Part shown: positions 54,217 through 62,469 of the stretch, piece after piece | Layout of the letters: each line of letters opens with the position of its first letter | Numbering within the stretch: position 1 is the first letter of the stretch | Source: Crossiella cryophila | GTDB taxonomy: Bacteria; Actinomycetota; Actinomycetes; Mycobacteriales; Pseudonocardiaceae | Direction: 5' to 3' | DNA length: 64,000 nt | Assembly (NCBI RefSeq): GCF_014204915.1 | Contig: NZ_JACHMH010000001.1 | Location: 6,969,501-7,033,500 of the forward strand | Notes under the pieces: generated by a model | What the model was told of the DNA's origin: nothing | Database searches by the model: none | What the model saw: only the letters and a program-made list of their open reading frames with translations | Made by a program: the position numbers and the translations under genes

Positions 54217-54678
54217 TCAGTGCATGTGCACCAACGGTTTGCCCTCTTCGATCAGGTAGCTGGAGAGCATCTTGGTGCGCACCTTGCCGACGTTGCGGGC
54301 GTTGTGCACCACATTCGGCGGAATGTTGAACGGCTCCCCGGAGCGCAACCGCAACGCGGGCCGATCATCGAACTCGATCGAGACGTCACCCTGGATGATG
54401 TAGCCGATCTCCGGCCCGGGGTGGGAATGCCGACCGGACTCCTTGCCCTCGGGGATCTCCACCAGCGTCTGCACGATCTCCCAACCCTTTGCGGGGGAAG
54501 GGAAGCGCTGGAGTTCGGCCCGGGTTACGCCGTCGGTGGGGCCTGCGCCGATCGGGGCGGAAGTGCTGCTGCTGGAGGGAATCGGGTCACTGGTGGCGGT
54601 GCCCAGGGCACAGGCGGCGGCCAGGATCACGGTGAAGGCGGCGATGGAGCCGCGCAGGATGTGACGGCGGAGCGGCAT
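54217..54678 (-). CDS. Exported cupin domain protein
   Basis: 153 residues from ATG 54678 with CAAGGACAT upstream. An N-terminal hydrophobic segment (IAAFTVILAAACALG) may be a lipobox with Cys (AAAC) or a plain signal peptide. The cupin barrel has the metal-binding motif RHSHPGPEIGYIIQG and the second motif VVHNARN. Function cannot be named; small exported cupins of this type may bind metals or small ligands. Convergent with the LAL gene. Confidence 0.8.
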   Translation of the reverse strand: MPLRRHILRGSIAAFTVILAAACALGTATSDPIPSSSSTSAPIGAGPTDGVTRAELQRFPSPAKGWEIVQTLVEIPEGKESGRHSHPGPEIGYIIQGDVSIEFDDRPALRLRSGEPFNIPPNVVHNARNVGKVRTKMLSSYLIEEGKPLVHMH

Positions 54679-54838
54679 GGGATGTCCTTGGGTGGGGGCG
54701 GGTGTCGGGGCCAGTGTTGTCGGCGGTTGTGGATGATTTGTTGTCAGGAGGTTCAGTCGGGGATGGGGTGGATTGGGTTGGCACTCAAGGAGGTGTCGGT
54801 GCGGAGGGCTGGTGTCCGGCGGGCCGCACACAGCAGCC

Positions 54839-54884
54839 AGTGCCGGCACACCCACCACCGTCACGGGTGGTGGTGGCCGGCACT
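54839..54884 (-). terminator. Hairpin terminator after the alpha/beta hydrolase
   Basis: AGTGCCGG (54839-54846) pairs with CCGGCACT (54877-54884), and the inner CCACC/GGTGG stretches extend the stem. It follows the end of the minus-strand hydrolase gene by 28 bases. Confidence 0.6.
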
Positions 54885-54912
54885 CGGCGGCTGATCCCGG
54901 CAGTGCCTGCGC

Positions 54913-55617
54913 TCAGGCGGAGGCGGCCGCCACGATGAGATCCGCGACCACACCCGGCTGCGAAACCGCCACCGCGTGCGAGGCGTCGACCCGGCGCACC
55001 GTCGACCCCGCCCGCTCCGCCATGAACTCCTGCGCCGCGGCCGGAATCGCGTTGTCCCCCTTGGCGACCAGCGCCCACGACGGCAACTTGCGCCACCCGG
55101 GAGCCCCACCAAAAGGCGCCGCCAAGGCCTGTTCGGCGACTGGCCGCTGGGTAACCGCCAGGATCGCCGCGGTGGCCGCGTCGACGTCGCCTGCGAAGAC
55201 CTCGGCGAAGTCGCCGGGCTTGATCGACAGCTTGGCGGCGCCCTGGTGGACGAGTGCGTTGGTGGTGTCCGGGCCGAGTTTGCCGCCTGCGAAGCGGCCG
55301 GAGAGGTCGAAGACGCTCTCGCCCTCGTCCGGCTGGAAGGCGGCGATGTAGACCAGGGCTTGCACGTTCGGGGTTTCGGTGGCGGCGCGGGTGATCAGCA
55401 CGCCGCCGTAGGAGTGGCCGACCAGGACCACTGGGCCGGGGACGTTGTTGACCACTTCGGCGACGTAGGCCGCGTCGGATTCCACGCCGCGCAGCGGGTT
55501 GGCCACCGCCAGCACCGGGAAGCCCTGTTCCCGCAGCTTGGGGATCACTCCGGTCCAGCTGGACGAGTCGGCGAAGGCGCCGTGGACCAGGACCACCGTG
55601 GGCTTGTTGTCGCTCAT
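54913..55617 (-). CDS. Alpha/beta hydrolase
   Basis: 234 residues from ATG 55617 with GGGAG about 6 bases upstream (a 236-residue start at 55623 is possible). PTVVLVHGAFADSSSWTGVI gives the oxyanion-hole region, PVVLVGHSYGGVLI the Ser nucleophile, and RRVDASHAVAVSQP the His. This close-knit group is similar to small actinobacterial esterases and pyrethroid-type hydrolases that act on unknown esters. It is cytosolic, with no signal. The 140-base region before it carries palindromic operator candidates. Confidence 0.88.
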   Translation of the reverse strand: MSDNKPTVVLVHGAFADSSSWTGVIPKLREQGFPVLAVANPLRGVESDAAYVAEVVNNVPGPVVLVGHSYGGVLITRAATETPNVQALVYIAAFQPDEGESVFDLSGRFAGGKLGPDTTNALVHQGAAKLSIKPGDFAEVFAGDVDAATAAILAVTQRPVAEQALAAPFGGAPGWRKLPSWALVAKGDNAIPAAAQEFMAERAGSTVRRVDASHAVAVSQPGVVADLIVAAASA

Positions 55618-55633
55618 GACCACTCCCTTGTAG

Positions 55634-55720
55634 AGAACGAACGTTCTGTCTCCTCAGAGACTAGGGAGCGGACTGAGGCCCGACAAGGTGACGAGCGCTA
55701 CCTTGCAGAACGACTGTTCT
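55634..55720 (-). promoter_or_regulatory. Operator candidates upstream of the alpha/beta hydrolase gene
   Basis: Three elements: AGAACGAACGTTCT (55634-55647, perfect AGAACG/CGTTCT arms), CAAGGT...ACCTTG (55684-55705, perfect 6-base arms with partly symmetric centre) and AGAACGACTGTTCT (55707-55720, perfect AGAAC/GTTCT arms). The AGAAC/GTTCT pattern is typical of TetR-family sites. The TetR gene at 43235 has a similar AACGTTCT half-site in its own promoter. Confidence 0.45.
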
Positions 55721-55758
55721 TTCTTTAGGGTGGCGCGCCGGGTTGGCCGGCCGTGGGG

Positions 55759-56676
55759 CTAGTCGGTGTGGAGGACGATCTTGCCGCCGACCTGGCGGGT
55801 GAGCAGGGCGTTGATTGCCTCGGCGATGTGCCGCCAGGAGTGTTCGAGTTCGATCTGGCAGTCGAGCTTGCCCGCCGCGACCAGGGTGCTGAGGCGGATG
55901 AGGTCGCTGGTGCCGCTGTCGTGGGCGGCGGTCTCGTCGAAGCTGGTGAAGGTGTGGATCCGGGCGCCTGCCGAGCGGGTGAAGCGGGACATCCGGAAGC
56001 TGACCGACTCGGCTGGGTCCAGGGTCGCGATGTTGACCAGGATGCCGCGTTTGGCCAGGTGTTCGATGGCCGTGCCCAGGGTGGGGCCACCGACGCCTTC
56101 GATGATCAGGTCGAAGTCCCCGGTCAGCTCGGTCACCACCGCGCTCGCGCCCAGGCGCCTGAGCAACGGCTCGGCGGCGGGGTCGCGGACCAGGGCGGTG
56201 ACGTGCGCGCCGCTGAGGCCGGCCAGTTGTACTGCCAGGCGGCCGACTCCCCCGGTGGCGCCGGTGATCAGGACCCGCTTGGCCAGCAGCAGGCCGCCGA
56301 TCTCCAGCGCGCGCAACGCGGTCACGCCCGCGGTGGGCAGGGTGGATGCCTGGGCGTAGGAGACGGTGTCGGGGATCGCGGTGAGTCTGTTGGTGGGGAT
56401 CGCCGCGAGTTCCGCCCAGGCGCCGACCCGGACCAGGCCGACCACCCGGGTTCCGGCCGCGGGGCCGCTGCCGTCCGCGGCGGGCTGTTCCACCACGCCT
56501 GCCGCATCCCAGCCGGTGACCGAACCTACCGGGCGGTTGGGCAGGCCGAGGACCTCGCCGCGGTTGAGCGAGAACGCCCTGACCCGGACGAGCGCCTGGT
56601 CCGGCAAGGGCGTGGGGTCCGCGACGGTGGTCAGTGCGACGTACGGGGCGACCGGCACAACGGCCAACGCGAGCAT
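55759..56676 (-). CDS. Zinc-less NADP-dependent oxidoreductase (quinone oxidoreductase-like)
   Basis: 305 residues from ATG 56676. It has the medium-chain dehydrogenase layout: an N-terminal GroES-like part ([20 protein letters not shown], then GWDAAGVV) and a Rossmann part with [19 protein letters not shown]. The Cys and His zinc ligands are not at the usual places, so it is a quinone-oxidoreductase-type enzyme. It probably reduces an enone or quinone with NADPH. It is in the same superfamily as the partial gene at the window start, whose loop is GAAGAVGG rather than GATGGVGR. Confidence 0.88.
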   Translation of the reverse strand: MLALAVVPVAPYVALTTVADPTPLPDQALVRVRAFSLNRGEVLGLPNRPVGSVTGWDAAGVVEQPAADGSGPAAGTRVVGLVRVGAWAELAAIPTNRLTAIPDTVSYAQASTLPTAGVTALRALEIGGLLLAKRVLITGATGGVGRLAVQLAGLSGAHVTALVRDPAAEPLLRRLGASAVVTELTGDFDLIIEGVGGPTLGTAIEHLAKRGILVNIATLDPAESVSFRMSRFTRSAGARIHTFTSFDETAAHDSGTSDLIRLSTLVAAGKLDCQIELEHSWRHIAEAINALLTRQVGGKIVLHTD

Positions 56677-56698
56677 GCCGCGGACCTTAGCCGGACAA

Positions 56699-56734
56699 CG
56701 GCCCGGCCCGGCGGGGTGCGCACAGGCCGGGCCG
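56699..56734 (-). terminator. Hairpin terminator after the amine oxidase fusion
   Basis: A perfect 10-base stem (56699-56708 and 56725-56734) with a 16-base loop, 8 bases after the stop of the minus-strand gene. Confidence 0.65.
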
Positions 56735-56742
56735 CCGCGCGG

Positions 56743-58713
56743 CTAGGCGCCGTCGGGCACCGGGGCGATCGGGCGGGCGCCGGACTCGCGTTTCACCCCG
56801 GACAGGGTGGAGGAGCCGAGGGCGCTTTCCAGTTGCTCCCAGCGGGTCACCAGATCGGACATCATCAGCATCAGCACGTCGGGGAAGGCGTAGAGGAAGA
56901 TCTGGTAGCGGTAGTGGTCGAGGTAGAACATCACCACCTGCTCGCTGACCGCGGTGACCGAGGTGGTACGGGCGTTGAAGAACAGGTCGTAGTGGCCGAG
57001 CAGGGCTCCTCGACCCATCACCGCGCTTTCGTAGATGCCGCCGAAATCGACCTCGACCTCGCCGCCGGCGACCAGGTAGACGCCGTGTGCCTCCTCGTCC
57101 TCCCGGCAGATGACATCGCCCGCGACGAAGGGGATCTCGTCGAACATCGAGGCCAGGGTTTCCACCTCGGCGTCGACCAGGGCCTCGAACAGGTGCACGC
57201 CGTAGGGGTCGACGCTGTTGCGCAGGCAGGTCACCCGGTCCTGGAGTTCGCGGTCGGTGATGTGGGTCATCCGCATCCGCGCGAACCGTTTCATCCGGTC
57301 GATATCGCGGGCCTGCCGACGGGAGGTGCCGGTGCTCGGCGGGGTGTACAGGCTGGAATCCCCGCTGATCCGGGCGGCTTCCCGGCGGCCGGATTCATAC
57401 GCGCTGTGCACGCAGCCCCAGTGATAGGAATTGGTGCCCTCACCGGCGAAGAACAATTGGTCGCCGACCGGTTCGGCGAGGGTGCCCATGTCCTTGGGCG
57501 AGGCGCCGACGCCAACGCAGGTGTAGGCGCCCCTGGCGAAGGGATCGCTGGACCAGCCGGTGCGGGAGACGTGTCCGGGCGCGGGGGCGTTGGCGCCGAA
57601 GATGTCCCGGACGATGGTGGTGCCGTAGTCGGCGACCTGCTCCTCGGACCAGGTTTCCATTTCCCGGCCGAGGGACGCGCCGAGCAGTAGCACCAGAATG
57701 GGTTTGCCGTGGGATTTCCACATGCTGATGACCACGGTGGGATAGCGATCGGTATCGCGGCACAGGTAACCGAAGACGTACTGCTCCTGCGGCCAGAACG
57801 CCTCGTCGAAATGCAGGGCGATCTTGTTCAGGGTGCCGAAGCCGAGCCGGGCGATGGCCGACTGCTTGGGCTCGGGCAGCGGCGGGTCGAAGGTCACCGT
57901 GGCGGCCTTGAGCACCCCCAGCGGCAGGGTGATGAGCACCTTGTCCGCGCTGAACTCGCCTTGGTCGGTGCTCACCCGCACCGGCTCGCCCTCGGCCGCG
58001 CTGATCCGGCGCACGACGTGGCCCAGCCGGACGTCGAGTCCCTCGGCGAGCGCGTTGACCACCGACTGGTAGCCCTGGTGCAGGATGCTGTCGCCGTAGC
58101 CGTAGACCAGGTAGCCGTCCTCCCAGAACTTGAAGGAGAGTTTCCCGGCGTCCTCGGCCACGTCCTCGCGCAGGATCACGTTGAGGTGGTAGCGGACCGC
58201 CTGTTCGTCCTCGGGCGCGAGTTGCCGTTCGGCGAGGATCCGCGCGAGGGCTTCGCCGAGCGGGAGGTCAGGGTGGTCTTTCTTGCGCGCGATTTCCGCG
58301 CGTTGTTCCAGTTCGTGCAGCACGCCGTCAGCCAGTTTCAAGGTGTGGCTTTTCCGGCTGTGATTGGCCCTGTTGTGGTCGGCGCCGTACAGGTCGAGAT
58401 TGTCGAAACCACCGGTGTAGGAGCTGTCGCCGCCGATATAGCTGTACGGGATGCCCAGCTTTTCCACCAGCTCGGTGATCGGGTTTCCCTCGGTGCCGTG
58501 AATCCAGTGTGCGCCCAGGTCAACGCCGTCCTGGTCGGTCCAGATCCGGCCGCCGACGCGGTCGCGCGCCTCCAGGATGGTAACTGGGTAACCTAATTCG
58601 TGTAACGATTTCGCGGCAGTCAGCCCGGCGATCCCGGCGCCCACCACCAGCACACTCGGTAAAGATTCCGCAACATCTGACTGAGGTGGGCCATTCCCCG
58701 TGTTTTCAGGCAT
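56743..58713 (-). CDS. Flavin amine oxidase fused to a cyclic-nucleotide-binding-like domain
   Basis: 656 residues from ATG 58713. Residues about 20-465 are an FAD-dependent amine oxidase of the polyamine/monoamine oxidase family: VLVVGAGIAGLTAAKSLHEL (dinucleotide fold), EARDRVGGRIWT and LFFAGEGTNSYHWGCVHSAY (C-terminal FAD site). About 515-640 look like a CAP-ED domain: LVDAEVETLASMFDEIPFVA, GVYLVAGGEVEV and a phosphate-cassette region LLGHYDLFFNARTTSV. In this cassette the usual Glu is replaced by His while the Arg is kept, so nucleotide binding is uncertain. Probably a cytosolic oxidase of an amine or polyamine, gated by a small ligand. Low GC near the 5' end. Confidence 0.85.
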   Translation of the reverse strand: MPENTGNGPPQSDVAESLPSVLVVGAGIAGLTAAKSLHELGYPVTILEARDRVGGRIWTDQDGVDLGAHWIHGTEGNPITELVEKLGIPYSYIGGDSSYTGGFDNLDLYGADHNRANHSRKSHTLKLADGVLHELEQRAEIARKKDHPDLPLGEALARILAERQLAPEDEQAVRYHLNVILREDVAEDAGKLSFKFWEDGYLVYGYGDSILHQGYQSVVNALAEGLDVRLGHVVRRISAAEGEPVRVSTDQGEFSADKVLITLPLGVLKAATVTFDPPLPEPKQSAIARLGFGTLNKIALHFDEAFWPQEQYVFGYLCRDTDRYPTVVISMWKSHGKPILVLLLGASLGREMETWSEEQVADYGTTIVRDIFGANAPAPGHVSRTGWSSDPFARGAYTCVGVGASPKDMGTLAEPVGDQLFFAGEGTNSYHWGCVHSAYESGRREAARISGDSSLYTPPSTGTSRRQARDIDRMKRFARMRMTHITDRELQDRVTCLRNSVDPYGVHLFEALVDAEVETLASMFDEIPFVAGDVICREDEEAHGVYLVAGGEVEVDFGGIYESAVMGRGALLGHYDLFFNARTTSVTAVSEQVVMFYLDHYRYQIFLYAFPDVLMLMMSDLVTRWEQLESALGSSTLSGVKRESGARPIAPVPDGA

Positions 58714-58773
58714 CGACAGATTATCGGTCCACTGACGTGTCTCCCGATATTCCCGGATCAATGCGATCGGATC

Positions 58774-59844
58774 TCATTTCACACTGCGCAGGTCGAGGGC
58801 GTGCCAGGTCAGCTCGGCGTTGTCACCGGTGGACCACCACAGCAGGTGGCCGCGGGCCTGCACGGTGCCAGGGTCGGCGGCGAGCACCGCGAGCCGGCGG
58901 CTGTGCAGGTCGTGCAGGGCGAGTTCGTCGCCGGCGCCGGTGTCCGCGCGCAGCGGCACGAACCGGTCCAGCAGGGTGACATCGGTGATCGCCGGGCGGT
59001 ACTGCCCGATCCGGTGCCGGTCCCGGCCGTCCGGTCGTTTCATCTCCAGCCGCGCGGTGCCGCCCTGGCGGAGCACCTGGATCCGGCACCAGGCCGGGGT
59101 GCAGGCGAGCAGTTCGGCGCCCTCGGCCGGGACCCGGACCGTGTGCCGGGTGTCCAGGTCGATCAGGTCGGTCGGGCCGGGTTGTTCGATGGCCGCGTTC
59201 ACCACCCACGGCCAGCTGTGCAGCGCGTACCGGCCGGGCAGGGTGATCGTGCCGACCGGCCCGCCGGTCAGCGGCACCGAGCGGATCTCCGTGCTGTGCG
59301 GGGAGATCGTCGCCCAGCTCACCTGTCCATTGTGGACGACCAGGTCGTGCTGGGAGTCCGAGTCCAGCAACGCGCCCAGCCGATCGGTCAGCTGCCGGGG
59401 CTGCTCACCGCGTGGGCCCGAGCGCCAGAGCGAGCCGACACCCGGGTCGGTCGCGGAGGTCTCCGCCCACACCAGTTCCCCGGCGGTCCCGGTCAGGCCG
59501 ACGATCTCCGGGGACCCGGCCGCGGGCAGCTCGCGGATGGTGTGCGGTGGGCCGGATTCCGGGCGCAGCACCAGCTTCAGCCCGTCCGCGTCGGGTGAGC
59601 GGGCCAGTCCCACCGAGGTGGCCGGGTCCAGGTAGAGCAGCGGGGTGTAGATCGCGCCGTCGGCCAGGTTGCCGCCGCTGGTGCTGATCCTGGCCTCGGG
59701 CCAGGCCGCGGTCAGCGCGGGCACGGCGGCCTCGGCCGGGCGCCGTGATTCGGGCAGCAGCACCAGCGCGCAGACCGCCACCAGTGCCAGGGCCAGGCCG
59801 GTGGTGGTGCAGTCCCGCGGTCCGCGCATCGGCTGTCCCCTCAT
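58774..59844 (-). CDS. Beta-propeller-like exported protein, last gene of the five-gene operon
   Basis: 356 residues from ATG 59844, whose ATGA overlaps the stop of the preceding TIGR03943 gene. A signal or anchor helix (TTGLALALVAVCALVLLP) precedes a repeat-rich beta domain with six or so blade-like segments (GELVWAETSATDPG, GQVSWATISPHST, GHLLWWSTGDNAELTW). It is not clearly homologous to the other propeller of the operon but has the same style. It is probably an outer-face sensor or scaffold working with the permease. Otherwise not recognised. Confidence 0.7.
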   Translation of the reverse strand: MRGQPMRGPRDCTTTGLALALVAVCALVLLPESRRPAEAAVPALTAAWPEARISTSGGNLADGAIYTPLLYLDPATSVGLARSPDADGLKLVLRPESGPPHTIRELPAAGSPEIVGLTGTAGELVWAETSATDPGVGSLWRSGPRGEQPRQLTDRLGALLDSDSQHDLVVHNGQVSWATISPHSTEIRSVPLTGGPVGTITLPGRYALHSWPWVVNAAIEQPGPTDLIDLDTRHTVRVPAEGAELLACTPAWCRIQVLRQGGTARLEMKRPDGRDRHRIGQYRPAITDVTLLDRFVPLRADTGAGDELALHDLHSRRLAVLAADPGTVQARGHLLWWSTGDNAELTWHALDLRSVK

Positions 59845-60524
59845 TCGTAGGCGTTGGGCGGGGCGGGCACCTGGCGCGCCGACTCGATGTGCAGGAACGG
59901 GATGGTCTGCCCGTTGACCTCGTCGGTGGCCGTCTCCGGCAGCCGGGTCCCGGTGACCTCCAGCCAGGTGTCCGGCGGCAGCGCGGGCACCCGGCCGCGC
60001 AGACCGATCTTGACCGGGCGGGCGTCGGAGGCGCAGCAGGTCAGCATCATCCGCACCAGCAACGGTTCGCCTGCCGGGCCGGTGGCCAGGAACCCGGTCA
60101 GCCGCACCCGCCTGCCGTGCAGCGAGCCGCCCTGGTCGAACACGGCGCGGGCGGCGTAGTCGAGCATGGTCACCGGCACCGGATCGCCATCGGGCAACGC
60201 CGGGAAGTCCGCCGCGGACCGGCCGTCGATGGCGGTGCCCGCCTGGTTCACCGCGCCCGAGCCCAGCGGTGGCGGCGCGAGCACCAGCAGCACCAGCGCG
60301 GGCAGGGCGAGCAGCCAGGCCACCCGGTGCCCATGCCCGTGCTCGTGCTCGTGCTCCCGGTGCCGCCAGGTGGCCACCGCGGTGACCAGCAGGAGCAGCC
60401 CAGCGGCGAGCAGGAACGGCCGCAGCCCCTCCTTCACGTAGCGCAGGTACTGGTCGGTGACGCCGATCCGCAGCACGGCCACGCCGAGCAGCACCAGGAT
60501 CAGCGACTGCGCGGTCCGGTTCAC
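59841..60524 (-). CDS. TIGR03943 family membrane protein
   Basis: 227 residues from GTG 60524, whose GTGA overlaps the permease stop. Two N-terminal membrane helices (SLILVLLGVAVLRI and FLLAAGLLLLVTAVATW) are followed by a His-rich cytosolic or surface loop (HREHEHEHGHGH), a third helix (VAWLLALPALVLLVLAP) and a globular domain with a CC motif (MLTCCASDARPV). TIGR03943 proteins occur with the permease family upstream; a role in metal or substrate transfer has been suggested for the pair, and the His cluster fits metal binding. Function inferred. Confidence 0.85.
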   Translation of the reverse strand: MNRTAQSLILVLLGVAVLRIGVTDQYLRYVKEGLRPFLLAAGLLLLVTAVATWRHREHEHEHGHGHRVAWLLALPALVLLVLAPPPLGSGAVNQAGTAIDGRSAADFPALPDGDPVPVTMLDYAARAVFDQGGSLHGRRVRLTGFLATGPAGEPLLVRMMLTCCASDARPVKIGLRGRVPALPPDTWLEVTGTRLPETATDEVNGQTIPFLHIESARQVPAPPNAYE

Positions 60525-61510
60525 GGCCACCCCCACACCAGCGCACCGGTGCCGGCCGCGACCAGCACGGCCACCACGAAGGTCGCCGGGGCGAACCGGA
60601 TGGCGAAGGAGCGGCCGAAGGTGCCGGTCTGCATGGCGAACAGCTTCAGGTCGACCATCGGCCCGACCACCAGGAAGGCCAGCCTCGCGGTGAGCGAGAA
60701 CTGGGTGAGCGAGGCGGCCACGAACGCGTCGGCCTCCGAACACATCGACAGCAGCACCGCCAGCACGCCGAGGGCGAGCACCGAGAGCACCGGCTGATCC
60801 GCCACCGCCTGCGTCCACCGCGCGGGCACCAGCACGTTGAGCGTGGCCGCCAGCGCCCCGCCCAGCACCAGGAATCCGCCCGCCGGCAGCAGATCGTGCC
60901 GGGCGGAGGCCCAGAACGCGGGCCACCGGGCCAGTCCGGTCAGCTCCGGCCGCCGCGGCAGTTTGATCCACTCGGTCCGGCCCAGCCGCAACCACAGCCA
61001 GCCCATCAGCACCGCCACCACCAGGCTGGCCACGCCGCGGGCCAGCACCATCAGCGGCTCGGCGGGGAAGGCGACCGCGGTCGCGATGAGCACCACCGGG
61101 TTGATCGCGGGTGCGGAGAGCAGGAAGGCCAGTGCCGCCGCCGGGGTCACCCCGCGCCGCACCAGCGCGCCCGCCACCGGCACCGAACCGCACTCACAGC
61201 CCGGCAGCACCACTCCGGCCGCCGCGGCCGCGGGCACCGCCAGCGCCGGGTGGCCGGGCAGGGCTCTGGCGAAGAACCCGGCCGGCACGAACACCGTGAT
61301 CGCCGCGGACAGCAGCACGCCCAGGACCAGGAAGGGCACCGCCTGCAGCACGATCGAGACGAACATGGTCAGCCAGGTCCGCACCTCCGGCTGGTCCAGC
61401 AGCCCGGCCAGTTCGCCGCGGGAAAGCAGGGCCAGCAACAGGATCGCGGCCAGGACCTCCACCGAACCCAGCCGGCGCGGCCGGGCGGGCAGGGTCGCGG
61501 CGGGCTTCAC
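60521..61510 (-). CDS. Permease partner of TIGR03943 (DUF318/COG0701 type)
   Basis: 329 residues from GTG 61510, whose GTGA overlaps the stop of the upstream propeller gene. About eight membrane helices in two halves. The family motif PGCECGSVPVAGALVRRG is present near residue 105, and a second CSEADAFVAASL is near 250, each with Cys that could bind thiols or metal. Members export arsenicals or unknown substrates; YraQ/YcgR-like proteins pair with TIGR03943. Regulated as part of the coupled operon. Confidence 0.88.
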   Translation of the reverse strand: MKPAATLPARPRRLGSVEVLAAILLLALLSRGELAGLLDQPEVRTWLTMFVSIVLQAVPFLVLGVLLSAAITVFVPAGFFARALPGHPALAVPAAAAAGVVLPGCECGSVPVAGALVRRGVTPAAALAFLLSAPAINPVVLIATAVAFPAEPLMVLARGVASLVVAVLMGWLWLRLGRTEWIKLPRRPELTGLARWPAFWASARHDLLPAGGFLVLGGALAATLNVLVPARWTQAVADQPVLSVLALGVLAVLLSMCSEADAFVAASLTQFSLTARLAFLVVGPMVDLKLFAMQTGTFGRSFAIRFAPATFVVAVLVAAGTGALVWGWP

Positions 61511-62469
61511 GAGGCCGCCTTCGCCAGTGCGGCGGGTGAGGAGCCGGACCGCAGCGCGCGGGGTGCCCCGCTGCCGTCGGCTGGCACCGCGTGCAGGGTC
61601 GGCCTGCCGTCGGTGGAGCGGGCGTAGCCGATGGTGCCCGCGTCCAGCCAGGCCGGTTGGTCGTCCACGTTCGCGGTCTCGGCCAGTGCGGTCTCCACGC
61701 CGGTGGCCAGGCCGAGCACGTGCAGCCGCCACTGCTCGCCCACCCGCTTCTTGTAGGCGAGCCGGGTGCCGTCCGGGCTGAGCGAGGGGCATTCGGCGTT
61801 GTCCCGCACCGATTCCAGCCGCTTGGTGCGCAGATCGCCGCGCATCAGCCAGGTGCGGCCGCCGGAGGCCATGGTGGCGTAGAAGGTGCGATCGTCCGCG
61901 GCGAAGGTGATGCCCCAGAAGTTGCGGTCCGCCGCGTCCAGCACCTTTCCGTCCACAGTGGACTCGAACTCCTCCAGTGAGTCGTAGTGCTCGCCGGTGC
62001 CGAGGTTGTGCACGCCCGCGGTGGTGGAGAAGCCGCCGCCGAACAGGTAGGCGTCGCCGGAGCGGAAGACCGTCCAGGCGACCAGCTTGCCGGAGGCGGA
62101 GACCCTGGTGCGGCTGGGTGTGCCCCACACCCGCAGCACCTTCCGCTCGGTCAGTTCCGCGTCGTAGACCGCGATCTCGTGGCCGCCGGGGATGGCCGCC
62201 GGGCGCAGGCAGGCCAGGGTGCCACCGGCGGCGTAGGCCCGCTGGCAGGCCGGGCCGATGCCGAGCACCTCCCCCGGCGCGGCCGCGGCGACCTGGCGCA
62301 CCCGGCCGTCCCGGTCGTCGACGTAGAGCACGCTGCCCGCCCGGCCCAGGTCCAGCGGCGGCCCCTCCGAGCCGGGCGCCGAGGCGACCTGCCAGCCCGC
62401 GTAACCCAGGCCACCGGCCAGGGTGAGCGTGATCAGCACCGCGCCGAATGCCTTGCCCCGCGCGGTCAT
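61507..62469 (-). CDS. TolB-like beta-propeller protein with N-terminal anchor
   Basis: 320 residues from ATG 62469, whose ATGA overlaps the stop of the MFS gene. An N-terminal hydrophobic helix (AFGAVLITLTLAGGLGYAGW) anchors or exports it. WD40/TolB-type blades follow, for example AECPSLSPDGTRLAYKKR, VDDQPAWLDAGTIGYARS and DRTFYATMASGGRTWLM. Propellers of this sort bind proteins or small ligands outside the membrane. It lies between the MFS transporter and the permease, so it may be a shared component of an envelope complex. Confidence 0.8.
   Translation of the reverse strand: MTARGKAFGAVLITLTLAGGLGYAGWQVASAPGSEGPPLDLGRAGSVLYVDDRDGRVRQVAAAAPGEVLGIGPACQRAYAAGGTLACLRPAAIPGGHEIAVYDAELTERKVLRVWGTPSRTRVSASGKLVAWTVFRSGDAYLFGGGFSTTAGVHNLGTGEHYDSLEEFESTVDGKVLDAADRNFWGITFAADDRTFYATMASGGRTWLMRGDLRTKRLESVRDNAECPSLSPDGTRLAYKKRVGEQWRLHVLGLATGVETALAETANVDDQPAWLDAGTIGYARSTDGRPTLHAVPADGSGAPRALRSGSSPAALAKAAS

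Noticed and set aside
54679-54838. Possible small genes in the G/T-rich gap before the cupin gene
   Set aside because: Short frames exist on both strands and there are AGGAGG-like strings, but the products are low-complexity and have no family features.
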